NCBI GenBank assembly: GCA_028571685.1
Contig: CM053140.1
Span: 25,711,501-25,775,500, forward strand
Origin: Heterohyrax brucei
Taxonomy: Eukaryota; Chordata; Mammalia; Hyracoidea; Procaviidae
Length of the DNA stretch: 64,000 nucleotides
Direction of reading: 5' to 3'
Shown: in pieces, positions 1 to 29,343 of the stretch
Numbering within the stretch: the stretch's first letter is position 1
Layout of the letters: the number at the start of each line of letters is the position of its first letter
The notes under the pieces: model-generated
Told to the model about the DNA's origin: nothing
Seen by the model: the letters and a program-made list of their open reading frames with translations, nothing else
Databases searched by the model: none
Program-made: the position numbers and the translations under genes

Positions 1-18032
<18,032 letters not shown>

Positions 18033-18600
18033 CCTGCAGTCAAGGAGAAGGGGCGCTAATGGTGAGCTCAGAGGCAGAGGAGGGATGGGCACAGCAAAGA
18101 GGAAGAGAACAAGAGTGAGGGCTCTAGGAACAGGGAAGGAGCAAGATGGACAAACATGGGACCAGAGATGAGGGAAGCTCAGGGAAGGCAGAGGGGAAAC
18201 AGAGAGCAAGATGGAGCAAGAGGAGGCTAGATCCAGGAATTCCTGCCCAAGTAGTCCCAGGGGGATTGTCAGCGGTTCCAGTTACCTATCAGTCACTGTT
18301 TCTCCACCAGCTTGTTCCTGGAAGCCACCTAGCCCTGAGTAGCCCACCTCCCCCCCAAGACCAGAACCCTCCTAGTCCTGCCACATGTAGCCTGGCACCT
18401 TCCGTCCTCAGGGACTTGTCCTGTACAACCTCCTCTTTGCTCCTCTTGAGACTTCTTTTCTCCTGATCTGGGGACAATTGGGAGGGGCTAGCCTGAGCCA
18501 ATCAATCCCTGCAGGCTTGGCTTCCTCCTTCCTGTGAAGTAACAGCTCAAAATGGGTGGTGGGGAAGAGCCAAAGGGTATAGTGGCTTTCTAGAGAGGCT
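18033..18600 (-). other. CYP4F upstream region
   Basis: Directly upstream of the coding start; presumably contains the end of the first intron or the non-coding first exon and promoter. No TATA box or exon could be placed with confidence. Confidence 0.35.
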
Positions 18601-19110
18601 GAAGAGCAGGCTTGTTGCTGAAACTGTCACTATAGCTGAAAATTCAGAGACAGTGTGGGGTTCCAGGAATGTTTTATTTGCAGATTTGCTAGCAATCTGG
18701 GAGACGGAAAGCCAAAAGCCGACCATTTGAGTTACATTTCCAGTGGCTTTTATAGCCAGAATTCAAAGGGGTAGGGGTTTGTCACAGAACAGTAGGAGTT
18801 ACAAGATTTCATTACATCATAAGGTTTCATTACATCTAACAAACAGTGTGAATTACCCAAATTTTATCATTTTTCTCTGAGGTCTTATTCATCTCTGTAT
18901 CCTCAGAGATAGGGAGAGGAAAAGAGAGGGAGAGGAATGCAGACCTACTAGTCTGATCTGAGGGTGGTAATTGAGGCAAGAGATAGAACTGGGGAAAGAA
19001 GAGATAGGGAGAGGAACGCAGACCTGCTAGTCCAGTCTGAGGGTGGTTAGTACGTAGCTTAATAACCTAAGTGATGTCTGTTCGGCCTTTACATTTACCA
19101 TCAAGCTCAA
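18600..19110 (-). mobile_element. LTR-like repeat, unclassified
   Basis: Sequence resembles an antisense retroviral LTR by composition (gctttttatagccag-like segment, purine-rich direct repeats). An imperfect direct repeat carries agatagggagaggaa ... gcagacctactagtc, around 18906-18970 and again 19001-19052. Family not assigned. Confidence 0.3.
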
Positions 19111-19480
19111 GTCACAAGTAGTGCATGCTGTATCCTGTAGACCTAGGACCTTCCACAAGGGTGTGAGGGAGAAGTTGGGAAGAGGGGCAGCAAAGTTTAT
19201 TCTGAGCCTCAGCTGCCCATCATTACCTGAATTGAATCCAAACTCTAGCCAGTCTGGGAGGTGGCAGGCACAAAGACACCAGCCGCCAGGGGATTGCCAG
19301 GATCAGATTCTGGGATTTAGGGCACAGATGGGGACCAGACACCTGGAGGCTGTGCTGAGGGAGGGTGGGAAAGAGGAAGGAGAGGAGAACAGAGTGCTGT
19401 CTGCTATGTCCCTGCTCTGACTGTGAACTGTGCTCACCACCAAGTGTATGTCTATGCATCTGAGCAAATGGGTAACTTCT
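19111..19480. other. No feature recognised
   Basis: Unassigned sequence before the CA-rich tract. Confidence 0.35.
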
Positions 19481-19489
19481 TGTCCCCTG

Positions 19490-19860
19490 CCATACAGACA
19501 CAGACACAGACACACACACACATAAATAACCCACAGGTGTGTGCACACACACTAATACACACTCTCCTATACACACAGTCACATTTCACACAACACACTC
19601 AAACACAGTTCATATTCACCCACATGCACATTCACGTACATACACACCTTATACTGCACGTATGTACAATAACACACACATTCATTCACATATTTGTGCA
19701 CACTAACACTCATGTGTACACACATGCAAGCATGCACATACATGCACACACAAGCCACATATACACGCATATACTCATACCAATGCACAAACATACTTAC
19801 ATACTTGGCCATACTAATGTACTTGAGCACACCCATACACATGCACATACTGACCTAGAA
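19490..19860. repeat. Degenerate CA-rich microsatellite
   Basis: About 370 bp dominated by CA/CATA/CACAT words with a pure (CA)5-6 core near 19509. It creates long spurious frames on both strands with His/Thr- or Val/Cys-rich products. Confidence 0.85.
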
Positions 19861-20457
19861 CTCTCCAGCAGAGGGCACTGACACACGCTGTTCTAGTAAG
19901 AGGTCTGACCACACCAGCGGCAGGCCTAGGTGTGTTCTGAGCACTACAAACACATGTATATGTGGCTAGGGCACCCGTGGGACACCTTCCTCCCTTCTTC
20001 TTTCTCTCTTCTGCTTCCTTTCTCCTCCCCCTTCCCTCTTCCCTCTTTAGTCCTTCCTCTCATCCACCATCATGGCCATTAGAAGAACCTAAAAGGCAGA
20101 TCACTCTGTAGAGGCGACTGCTGCCTGGTGAGAACAAGGAATAGAGCATCAGCTGGCAGAAAGCAGGGTCATGAGGGGACTTTTAGGTCTGAAGAAATGA
20201 CAGTGTTATCTGTCTTCAAGTGGGGGGGCCCCATGGTGGGAGCACTGGTTTCCTAAGAGAGAGAGGAGGGGATCACTAGAGTGTGTCTTTGAGCATGTGG
20301 GAGGCTGGTCCAGCCTGGCTTCACAGAAGGTCTGTGGTGGTGCCAGGTGTGAAGGAAACACCGGTGGCAGAAGATGAGGTGCTAGGGATTTTGCAAGTCC
20401 TCTTCTGCTGTCTTTGAGTGCCACAGGTGCACTGGTTACCTACTACTGAACAAATTA
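19861..20457. other. No feature recognised
   Basis: Unassigned, with a CT-rich stretch at about 19986-20050. Confidence 0.35.
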
Positions 20458-20530
20458 TACCCAGAGTGAGTAGTTATGACCCAGCAATCCCCATCTTAGA
20501 TGTTTGCCCAGGAGAAATAAAGGTAGGAAC

Positions 20531-21050
20531 AGTTATGGATTGAACTGTATTTCCCCAAAAATGTATGTAGTCGTTTGAGTAGGCCATCATTCCTAATATT
20601 TTGTGATTTTTCTGTTATACGCCCTAATCTCTGCCTGCAGCTAATAGATAGGATGATTGCGTTAAAAGAGGATTAGGGTGAGACTGCAACACCCTTGCTA
20701 AGGGAGTTTCCTTGGAGAGTGGCTTGAGCTATCCTTTATCCTTTCATCCTATAGGAGATAAAAAGAGAGAGAAGCAAGCAGAGAACTGGGAACCTCATGC
20801 CATCAAGAAAGCAGCACCAGGAGTAGAGGGCTTCTTTCAGACCTGAGGTTCCTGTGCCAAGATGCTTCCACACCAAAGACTAATGCAACACACGGACTTT
20901 TCCTCCAGAGCCAACAAAGAGGGAAAATCTTCCCCTGGAGCAGACTTCCTGGACTTGTAACCTACCGGACTGCATAAGAATAAACATTTCTCTTTATTAA
21001 GTCTTCCACTCATGGTACTTTTGTTAGAGCAGCACCAACTGACTAAAACA
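20531..21050 (+). mobile_element. MaLR-like solo LTR inserted in L1
   Basis: Sense copy beginning ttatggattgaactgtattt and ending ccaactgactaaaacag, with an AATAAA-type signal near 20979. Same family as the copy at 24837-25343. Confidence 0.6.
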
Positions 21051-21079
21051 GAAGTAAAAAGGGAAATGCTTGCACAAAT

Positions 21080-21123
21080 CCGACTCGCCATGAGTCGGAC
21101 CCGACTCGACGGCACTTGGCTTG
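21080..21123 (+). mobile_element. Micro-insertion of AfroSINE-like 3' tail (44 bp)
   Basis: A CpG-rich segment reading ...gagtcggacccgactcgacg... then gcacttggcttg, flanked by perfect 12-bp direct repeats gcttgcacaaat (21068-21079 and 21124-21135). It interrupts otherwise continuous L1 ORF2 sequence. Confidence 0.75.
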
Positions 21124-21610
21124 GCTTGCACAAATGTTCATTGCAGTACTTTTCACAACAGTAAATGCGGAAACAACCATAATGTCCATCAACAGATGAA
21201 TGGATAAACCAAATGTGGTCTGTCCATATAATGGAATGATACTGAGCCACAAAGAGAAACCAAGTCCTGATGGACGCCACAACACGGATGAACCTTGAAA
21301 ACATTGTCCTGAGTGAAATACATCGGTCTCAAAAGAAAAAATACTGTCTGATCTCACTTACGTGAAATACGAAAATATGTAGAAACCAAAGATTATTAAT
21401 GGCTTCCAGGGGTGGGAGGGAGGGGGAAAGGGAGAGTTTTTGCTTTGGAGGTAGTGAGCCTGTGTTAATAGCACTGAAATGATTTGGAGAAGGGTAGTGA
21501 GAGTGGTCACACAACTTGAAGAATGTATCAGTGTCACTGAATTGTAGGTGTAGAAATCGTTGAGGTGGTATATGTTTAGTTATATATATTTTCACCACAC
21601 ACACACAACT

Positions 21611-22457
21611 CAGTGGCTTAAAGGAACAGCCATGTATAATCTCAGTCTCCAAAGTCAAGTGTCTGGGCAGAGCTTAACTTGATCCTGACTCTCAAGGCCA
21701 CAAGTAAGGTACTGAAGAAGTTGAAGGCTGGGGTGGGGAAGGATCCACTTGCAAGCTCACTCTTGTGGTTGTTAGCAGGGTTCAGTGCCTCCCAGGACAT
21801 AGAGCTCAGTTCCTCATTGGCTGCTGCCTGTAGATCATCCTCAGTCCCTTGCCACATGGGCCTCCATGGAGCAGCTTAGAACAAGACAACCAGCTTTACA
21901 AAGATGGAGCCAGCAAGCAAGAGAGGGGACTGGAGGGAAAACGCAAGACAGAAGCCACAAGTCTCATCACAACCCAATTACGGATGTGACATTCCTTGCC
22001 TCTTTCCATATTCTCTTGATAGATATGATCACTAGGTCCAGCCCACACTCAAAGGAAGGGGACTTTACAAGGACGTGAACACCGGTAGGCAGGGAACTGG
22101 TGACAATATTAAGAGGCTACCACTTCACCAGCAACATCAGAAAAAGAGGAAAGAGGAGTCTAAGAGTCTAAGGCTTAAGGAAAAAGGAGGCAAAATAGTT
22201 ACTTAAGACAGCAGGAGAATGGTTATTCCAGGGACACAGAGTATGTTAATAGGACCAAAGACTATCACCAGGCCATGATTGAAGAAATGACAGCATTGTC
22301 TGTCTTTGAGCGGTGTGACCCCGTAGTATGGGGTGTTTCATTCACACCTGGTGCCACCATAGACCTTCTATCTGCTTCTGTGAGGCAGGACCAGCCTCCC
22401 GCATGCTCAGACATATTCTAGCAACTCTCTCCTCTCTCTTAGGAAACCAGTGTTTTT
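21611..22457. other. No feature recognised
   Basis: Unassigned sequence between L1 and an RTE-derived repeat. Confidence 0.35.
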
Positions 22458-22668
22458 GTTGGCTGCTGTCAAGTAGGCCTCTGACTCATGCACAACAAAA
22501 TGAAAAGCCTCCTAGTCCTTTTCTATCCTGGTGATCAATTGTGGATCCAGTCATTGTGATCCATAGGATTTTCAGAAGTACGTCACCAGGCTTTTCATTC
22601 TAGTCTGGAATTTCTGCTGAAATTTGTTCAGCATCAGAGTAACACACCAAGTCTCCACGGGTAGACAA
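22458..22668 (-). mobile_element. RTE/SINE-derived composite fragment, antisense
   Basis: Begins ggctgctgtcaagtaggcct and continues with the reversed 5' segment (ggattttcagaagtacgtca ... gcatcagagtaacacacc) seen in other RTE-derived composites. Confidence 0.5.
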
Positions 22669-22870
22669 ATGGTGGTTGCACATGAAGGTGAGAATGGTTC
22701 ATACACTTGACTGCTAACTGAAAGGTTGGCAGTCAAAGCCCACCCAGAGGTATTTCAAAAGAAAAGCCTGGCAATCTACTTCCAGAAAATTCAGCCATTG
22801 AAACCCTACGGAGAGCAGTGCCACCCTAACACACACATGGGGTCGCCACAAGTCAAAGTATCATTGCATG
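22669..22870 (+). mobile_element. AfroSINE-like SINE
   Basis: tRNA-like head (gactgctaactgaaaggttg, then gcagtcaaagcccaccc), body and tail ending atggggtcgccacaagtcaa. Confidence 0.7.
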
Positions 22871-23099
22871 CACACTAAGACCTTCCCTGAATTTTTTTTC
22901 AAGATATTAAATAATTAATTGATTACACATGATGATGGACTATACATAAATTTCAGTGCCATGTATAATTTTATCTAGTATCATTATTTAATTATGTATA
23001 TTGCATATGATGTGCCAACAATAATTTTTGTAACCAAATATTTGGCAACTTTACTTGGGTGACCAAAAGCCTTTAGTGCCTTTACTGACTTCTTTTTTA
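22871..23099. other. AT-rich spacer
   Basis: AT-rich sequence with no recognised feature before the mariner element. Confidence 0.35.
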
Positions 23100-24399
23100 A
23101 TGGGGTCTGACAATTAAGTTCGTGAACTCATCCCAGAAAAAGTGCTTCATATGTCGTTGCTGAATATCATTAAGGTCACCTTCAAAGTACTGCCTTTGGG
23201 AAGCTATGCACTGACACTACTGCCTAGTGCACCCTTCAAAGCAATTTTGGAACTCTTTTTCTGGAACGGCCATCAAAGCTGTTGTAGTATTAACGTTGAT
23301 GTCCTGAATGTCATCAAAATGTCTTCCTTTCAATATTCCCTCTATCTTTGGGTAAAGAAAAATCATTGTGGGCCAGATCAGATAAGTAGGTAGGATGTTC
23401 CAACACAGTTATTTGTTTACTGGCCACAAACTGCCTCACAGACAGTGCTGTGTGAGTTTGTGTGAGCTGGTGCATTGTTATGATGCAGGAGCCGTGAGTT
23501 GTTGCTGAAAATCTCAGGTTATTTTCATCTAGCTTTCTCATGCAACCTTTCAGCACCTCCAAATCATAAACTTGCTTAACTGTTTGTCCAGTTGCTACAA
23601 ATTCATAACAAACAATCCCTCTGATATCAAAAAAGGTTGACAATATCATTTTGACTCTTCATTTGGACTGATGGAACTTTTTGGTCTTGGAGAATTGGCT
23701 GACTTCCCTTGTGTACTTTGATGCTTTGTTTCAAGGACATGCTGGTACACCCATGTTTCATCACCAGTGATAATACTGCCAAAAACATCATCTTGCCTCT
23801 CCAAAAGATCTTGGCAAACTTCAACTCTCCTTTACTTTTATTCATTGGCGAGCTCCTTTGGGACAATTTTTGCTGTATACCTTTCTCATGCCAAGATTTT
23901 CAGTTAACACTTTCCTAACTGTCTATATTTACTCTGCTTGTTGTGTTTCTCACAGTCAGCTGATGATTTTGATGTACAATTAGACAAATTTTTGCAATGT
24001 TTTCATCAATTCTGCTCATTACTGGCCACGCTGACCTCTCTTCATCAGCAGCGCTTTCTCTCCCCTCAAAAAAATGCTTAATCCATCTGTACACTGTTAT
24101 TTTCTTCATGACATTATGCCCGTAAACTTGGACTAACATGTGCTTGATTTCATTTCCACTCTTGCCAAGTTTAACAAGAAATTTAAGGTTTGTTCATTGC
24201 TCTAATTCAAACTGCACTATTCTTGCAATGGCAAGCAAAAATGCACAGCAACACTCAGCAAGACATCACCTCACGTTGACACGAATACAGCTGTGAGACA
24301 TTGATATACCAAGGTTATGAAACCTTACTAGGTTGCTTGTACAGTGCTACTAATGTAAACACACGGTGGCAAGTTCACAAACTTAATTGTCAGAGCTTG
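23100..24399 (-). mobile_element. Near full-length mariner transposon (inactive)
   Basis: About 1.3 kb between TA dinucleotides (23098-23099 and 24400-24401), with terminal inverted repeats containing tctgacaattaagtt. On the minus strand: HTH part (KKITVYRWIKHFFEGRES), GDETWVYQ with the first catalytic Asp, FFDIRGIVCYEFV, then LSVRQFVASKQITVLEHP and SDLAHNDF with the third Asp. The second Asp motif HHDNA reads HHNNA. Frameshifts split the frame. DD34D-type mariner; not active as it stands. Confidence 0.88.
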
Positions 24400-24489
24400 T
24401 ATCTATGAGTTCAGTGACAGTCCTTAGAAATGAAACAAGAGAATTATTCGAGAATAGAGAGAATAGGAAGACTGTATCATTTCCTGAAG

Positions 24490-24695
24490 GAAACCTGATA
24501 GTGCAAACGAGTGTTTGGTTGCTAACCAAAAGGTTGGCAGTTTAAACCCACCCAGAGGCTCCATAGGAGAAAGACCTGGTGATCTGCTCCCACAAACATT
24601 ACAACCAGGAAAACCCAATGGAACAGTTTCACTCTGTTATACATAGAGTTGCTATAAGTTGGAATCAACTCAATGTCAGCTAACAACTATTGTTT
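24490..24695 (+). mobile_element. AfroSINE-like SINE
   Basis: Head ggttgctaaccaaaaggttg, body gatctgctcccac, tail gttgctataagttggaatca then ctcaatgtcagctaacaac. Confidence 0.75.
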
Positions 24696-24836
24696 GACTA
24701 GTCTGCTGACACCACAGCTTGACTTTTTTTATTAGTAATGAAGAGATCCTATGGCAATAAAAGATGCTACCTGTGTGTGTGTGCATGCGTGTTTGTGCTA
24801 TATAAAAAATTTTTTTTAAAAATTCTGCATTCCCTC

Positions 24837-25343
24837 TGTCATGGATTGAATTGTGTCCCCCAAAAATATGTGTAGTCATTTGGTGGGGCCAGGATTCCCT
24901 GTATTCTGTGATTGCCCTCCATTTTGTATTTTTCTGATGTGTTAAAGAGGATCAAAACCCTTTCTAAGATCACCTCCCTGCTCCAATGTAAAGGGAGTTT
25001 CCCTGGAGTGTGGTTTACACCACTGTTTATCCTTTTACCCTACAGGAGATAAAAGGAAATGGAAGCAAGCAGAGAATGGGGAACCTCACACCATCGAGCA
25101 AGCAGCACCAGGAGAAGAGCGTGTCCCTCAGACCTGAGGTTCCTGCGCCAAGATGCTGCTTTGACAAAGACTGATACAATACCAGACTTTCCTCCAGAGC
25201 CGACAAGGGGGACAGCCTTCCCATGGAGCAGCCACCCTGAATCTGGACTTGCAGCCTACCAAACTGTGTAAGAATAAACTTTCCTTTGTTAAAGCCATCC
25301 ACTTCGTGGTATTTTTGTTATAGCAGCACTACCTAACTAAAAC
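24837..25343 (+). mobile_element. MaLR-like solo LTR (best preserved sense copy)
   Basis: Starts tgtcatggattgaattgtgt and ends tatagcagcactacctaact, with AATAAA at about 25273. Length ~507 bp. It serves as the reference for the other copies in this window. Confidence 0.6.
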
Positions 25344-25859
25344 TCCCTCTTTCCCAAGAGGACAAACGAAAACTTCTGAATTGCCTGACACAGATGTTTG
25401 GATTCAGATTCTCCAGAAAGTTCAATTATCCACCACAGTACTGCCAACCTTCCTGGAATTGAGAATTCTAAAATGTTTTCCACTATCCTCTTGGGATGAT
25501 CCAAGTCTCACGGGCTCCAGCTCCTTCAGCTGTTAATTTTCTCTCTGACAAAAGGGGAGACAAATAGAAATCTTCTGATGCAACATCATCTCCCAGAGCC
25601 TCAGTCCTCAGGTGATTTGGTCGAGTACCCTGCAGAATGAGGCAAGAGTCATTAACTGAAGGTGCTGTGTCCCAGTGTGTTAACAGGTAGTCATTCTAGG
25701 ATAGAGAACTGAGGTACATGCAGCAGCTAAAGGGGGGATTGGGGGCCCTAGAAAACAGGAGTGAAAGTCTAGAACCCCTTTCTTTGGGGCTTCCTAGCCA
25801 CAATTAGAAAGGAGATATTAGTGGAAAGAAAGAGTCTAAGGGACTGCTAACACCAAAAC
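25344..25859. other. No feature recognised
   Basis: Unassigned, not visibly repetitive. Confidence 0.35.
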
Positions 25860-26155
25860 CAAACTGGTGGAGGCTGAGTCAGTTCTGATTCACAACAACC
25901 CATATGTTACAGAGTCGAACTGCTCCATCAGGTTTTCTTGGCATTTATGTTTATTGAAGCAGTTCACCAGATCTTTCCTCTGTGGTGTTGTGGGTGCATT
26001 CAAGTCAGCCCCTGACTCACGGCTACCCTGTGCATTGTAGAGCAGAATTGATGCACAGGGCTTTCTTGGCTGTAATCTCAACAGAAGCAGGTTGGCTGGC
26101 CTTTCTGCCACAGAGACAATAGGTGGATTCAAACTGCCAACCACTGGGTAGGAGT
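25860..26155 (-). mobile_element. AfroSINE-like copies, antisense (two in tandem)
   Basis: Two reversed tails (gagtcagttctgattcacaa; then cagcccctgactcacggcta) and a reversed head (gattcaaactgccaaccact). Confidence 0.65.
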
Positions 26156-26755
26156 CAGGCACAAAGTGCAAAAAGTGCAGCTGGTTCTGTACTTATTTTT
26201 TATGGTTGTACAGGCACATGGAAGGAAAGAGAGACTGTGCATGAGCCTGTCTTTCCCAACTTCCATGCAGGCTCTGGCCGTTTGTTGAATCTCAGTGGCC
26301 AGCACTGCTATGAACCAAGAGACACCTTCTGTTTTGATGTCCCTACTTGAACTCCCCCTGGAAGTTTCTGGAGCCCTTCAACATTGCTGAGAGGTTGGGA
26401 CTTAGAAATACTCCCTGGCACAGCCCTAGATGCCTTCAGATTCCCTTCCAGGAACACCCTAAAACACTGACAGCCAAAAACAGTTTTCAGGTATTAAGTC
26501 AGGTTCACTTCGGTGCCTGGAGCCAAAAGAGCTCAGTTCAATGAGCAGAGAAGAAAGAGTCCATGAATAGGACCAGTCAGCAAGGGGTCAGCTCCCAGGT
26601 CCAGCAGCTCACCACTATGTGATCTGAAGCACAGCATCGAACCAAGTATTGTTTTCACAGATCTTGTTCGTTCAACATACTTGCTATGGGCCTAGTACTG
26701 TATGATAGGGAATGAGAGTCAAGTAGATCATGAAAGGGAAAACACTGTATAAACA
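26156..26755. other. No feature recognised
   Basis: Unassigned sequence. Confidence 0.35.
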
Positions 26756-26955
26756 GAGTCCCTGGGTGACACAAACAGCAAACTTGCTCAGCTGCTATCA
26801 AAAGGTCAGAGGTTCAAGTCCATCTAGAGATGCTTCAGAATAAAGACTTGATGATCTGCTTCTGAAAAGTCACAACCACTGAAAACTCTATAGAGCCTAC
26901 AGTTCTATTCTGACACACATGGGGTGTCCATGAGTCAGAAATGGTATGTTGTAGT
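26756..26955 (+). mobile_element. AfroSINE-like SINE
   Basis: Head ctgctatcaaaaggtcagag, body gatctgcttctgaaaagtca, tail atggggtgtccatgagtcag. Confidence 0.7.
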
Positions 26956-27489
26956 ATGACACCATGAATGGGAATCATCACTGTACAAACATTAGTAGCA
27001 GAAAGACCCCCTGGTAACTCTAGAAGTAAAGTTGAGGTCAGGGAAGTGCAGGGTGGGGTGTATTCAGAGAGGGAAGGGGGCTTTTACCAAGGAGACACTG
27101 AGGAATATCCCAGACATTCCTTGGAGGCAGAGAATTCCATGTACCTGGGTCGAAGTATCGAGCTCATCATATTCCAGACCAACTGGCAATTCTTGGAGGT
27201 CAACCACCAAGAAGACCTGCACTTCCTCTCCTCAAGGTGGAGACCAGGGAGCCATTGATCGATCAGCTTATCAATCACACAAAGGATCATCATGCTAGAG
27301 ACAGGTGAGTGACTGGGGAAGTTCCAGGACAAGGACTGAAATGATTGGCTTTCCTACTTGCATTTTCCATCAAACTTTAAGATCTTTGATGGCAATGCTA
27401 AGTCTTTGTTTTTCCAGCCCAAATACCACTGATTGAAAAGGTCAAATGCTAACTCATGAGGCTGTCTATCCCATTTGGGGGTTGATGTC
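26956..27489. other. Unassigned block with a 96-codon open frame
   Basis: The plus-strand frame at 26968-27258 encodes an unrecognised peptide (segment LIIFQTNWQFLEVNHQEDLH). No family match is known to me. A GT donor-like CAG|GTGAGT follows at about 27304. It could be a relic exon, but nothing ties it to a gene. Confidence 0.25.
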
Positions 27490-27715
27490 TTTCCTAGGTG
27501 GTTGCAGGATAGTACAAATGGTTTGCACTTGACTGTTGATCTAAAGGATAGTGGTTCAAACCCACTCAGGGAAACAGTTGAAAGAAAGGCCTGGAAATCT
27601 ACTTCCTAAAAATTATGGCCAAGAAAACCCTTTGGAGTTCAGTTCTACTCTGTAACACATGAGTTCACCATTAGTTGGAATCGAGGCAGTAGCAGTAAGT
27701 TTGGTTTTGTCTTTT
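27490..27715 (+). mobile_element. AfroSINE-like SINE
   Basis: Head gactgttgatctaaaggata then gtggttcaaacccac, tail accattagttggaatcgagg. Confidence 0.65.
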
Positions 27716-28069
27716 TGGTCATTCTTACAGAATTCTTTGATAAATGGAACCATGGACCACAAGAGCTGGTGAGTGTGGTTTCTACACTCAGACAGGCAGA
27801 AAGCTACTCATCAAACAATGTAAATAAACATAATGTGATTGGGGCAGAGTCAGGTTTTGTTTGGAGAAGCAGATCCTAAACAATCCGTTACACCACTGGT
27901 CGGAACATGTGGGATGGAAAGGTAGAAGCAGGAACTCTGTCATGACATCAGCTGTTGCTTAAATCTGGATTCTGTCCCTAGTCTACTGGGTGATGTTGGG
28001 TCGGTTATTATAGCTTTTCAAGTCTCCATTCCCCCACAGTGCAGATAATAATAGCATCCATTGTTCTTG
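27716..28069. other. No feature recognised
   Basis: Unassigned sequence; about 27950-28050 looks weakly MIR-like. Confidence 0.3.
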
Positions 28070-28260
28070 TCAGTCGTTGTTCAAATCTACTCCAACCCAT
28101 GGCAACACCCTCTGTGAGGACTGTAACTGCTCCATAGAGTGTTCAAGGCTATGATCTTTTGAAAGCAGATCACCAGGCCACTGGGTGAGTTCAAGCCACC
28201 AACCTTTCAGCTAGTAGTCAATTGTTTAACCATTTGCACCACACAGGGGCTCCATAATAA
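28070..28260 (-). mobile_element. AfroSINE-like SINE, antisense
   Basis: Reversed tail ctactccaacccatggcaac, body gaaagcagatcaccaggcca, head ccaacctttcagctagtagt. Confidence 0.7.
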
Positions 28261-28439
28261 AATGGTCACAGGTTCAAGTCCATCTAGAGGATTATGATTT
28301 AAAAAAAAAAAAATCTGAAAGTACTTTGCATTATCTACCCCAAACTATCGATAATGCTGAGGCTAAGAAACCCATCAACTGACACCCATCAGTCCATCTG
28401 TAACCTAAGCCAGTACATATGGGAAAAAAATAAAAAAGA

Positions 28440-28621
28440 GCATTGTCAATGAGTCAGTTCTGACTCATGGCAACCCCATGCATGTCAGTATAGAACTATG
28501 CTCCACAAAGTTTTCTATGTTTTTGTTTTGCATTTTGTGTTTTGTTTGTTAGATCACCAGGAGTTTCTTGCATGGGGTCACTGGGTGGATTCAATACATC
28601 AACTTTTCAGTTAGTGTTGTG
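28440..28621 (-). mobile_element. AfroSINE-like SINE, antisense
   Basis: Reversed tail gagtcagttctgactcatgg and head tcaacttttcagttagtgtt; abuts an RTE 3' end. Confidence 0.65.
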
Positions 28622-28905
28622 ATCGGGTGACATCACATTGGTTCCAACTCACAGCAACCCTACATACAACAGAACAAAATACTACTTGGTTTTGCATCAT
28701 CCTCACAATCATTGTTTTGCTTCAGCCTGTTGGTGCAGCCATTTGTCATTCCAGCTCACTGAGAGTCTTCCTCAACTTTACCAACCAAGATGTCCTTCTC
28801 TACTAGCTAGTCGCTCCTGATGACATGCCCAAGGTATGCGAGACATAGTCTCACCGTCTTGTTTTTAAGGAGCATCAGAATGCCAGAGCTGTACTTCTTC
28901 AGTTA
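28622..28905 (-). mobile_element. RTE 3' end, antisense
   Basis: Reversed RTE tail (ttggttccaactcacagcaa) and adjoining 3' coding remnant (gtatgcgagacatagtctca). Confidence 0.75.
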
Positions 28906-29343
28906 GTAGCTGAGTGCAAACCTTTTGTGCCACCCAGGTGCAATCTTATACATAGGAAACACTTCCAGAGATCAGCTTTCTTTCCTTCTTTATATGGTGG
29001 GGGGTCGGAAATATGTGTGAAAAGAGAAGGACTAAGTAGGTGGCCCACTCGAAAACCTTTTCACAAGATGCAGAGGGGCTGTTTGGCTGTAAGGATTCAA
29101 GAACAAATGCTTTCCTGTACAGAGATGTGAAAGCAGTGCAGTTCTCCAGGGATCTAAGTTAGAACTGGTATTGCTAATCTTTATTTTAAAACATATTTGG
29201 AAATTCCATCTCGCAGGGAAATCTCTAAGGGCTCATACAACATGAAGCTCATCTCTGCTGAAAACCCAAATCAACAGACACTAGAGGCCTCCCATGGGTC
29301 TTTCAAAGGTCAGAGAAGGGCTGGTGTGTTCTTTCTGATGGAT
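28906..29343. other. No feature recognised
   Basis: Unassigned sequence. Confidence 0.3.

Larger units (their letters stand above)
20458..21610 (+). mobile_element. L1 3' end with two later insertions
   Basis: Reads the end of L1 ORF2 (cagcaatccccatcttagatg; then gatgaatggataaaccaaatgtgg ... ggaatgatactgagccac) and the 3' UTR to about 21610. It is split by a MaLR-like LTR (20531-21050) and a 44-bp SINE-tail insertion (21080-21123). Confidence 0.75.

Noticed and set aside
19423..19881. 152-codon plus-strand open frame and minus-strand frames across the CA-rich tract
   Set aside because: Product is low-complexity His/Thr (or Val/Cys) from a microsatellite; no start context, domain or splice support.
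26968..27258. 96-codon open frame as a coding exon
   Set aside because: No acceptor that keeps the frame, no known homologue and no neighbouring exons; kept only as an unassigned block.
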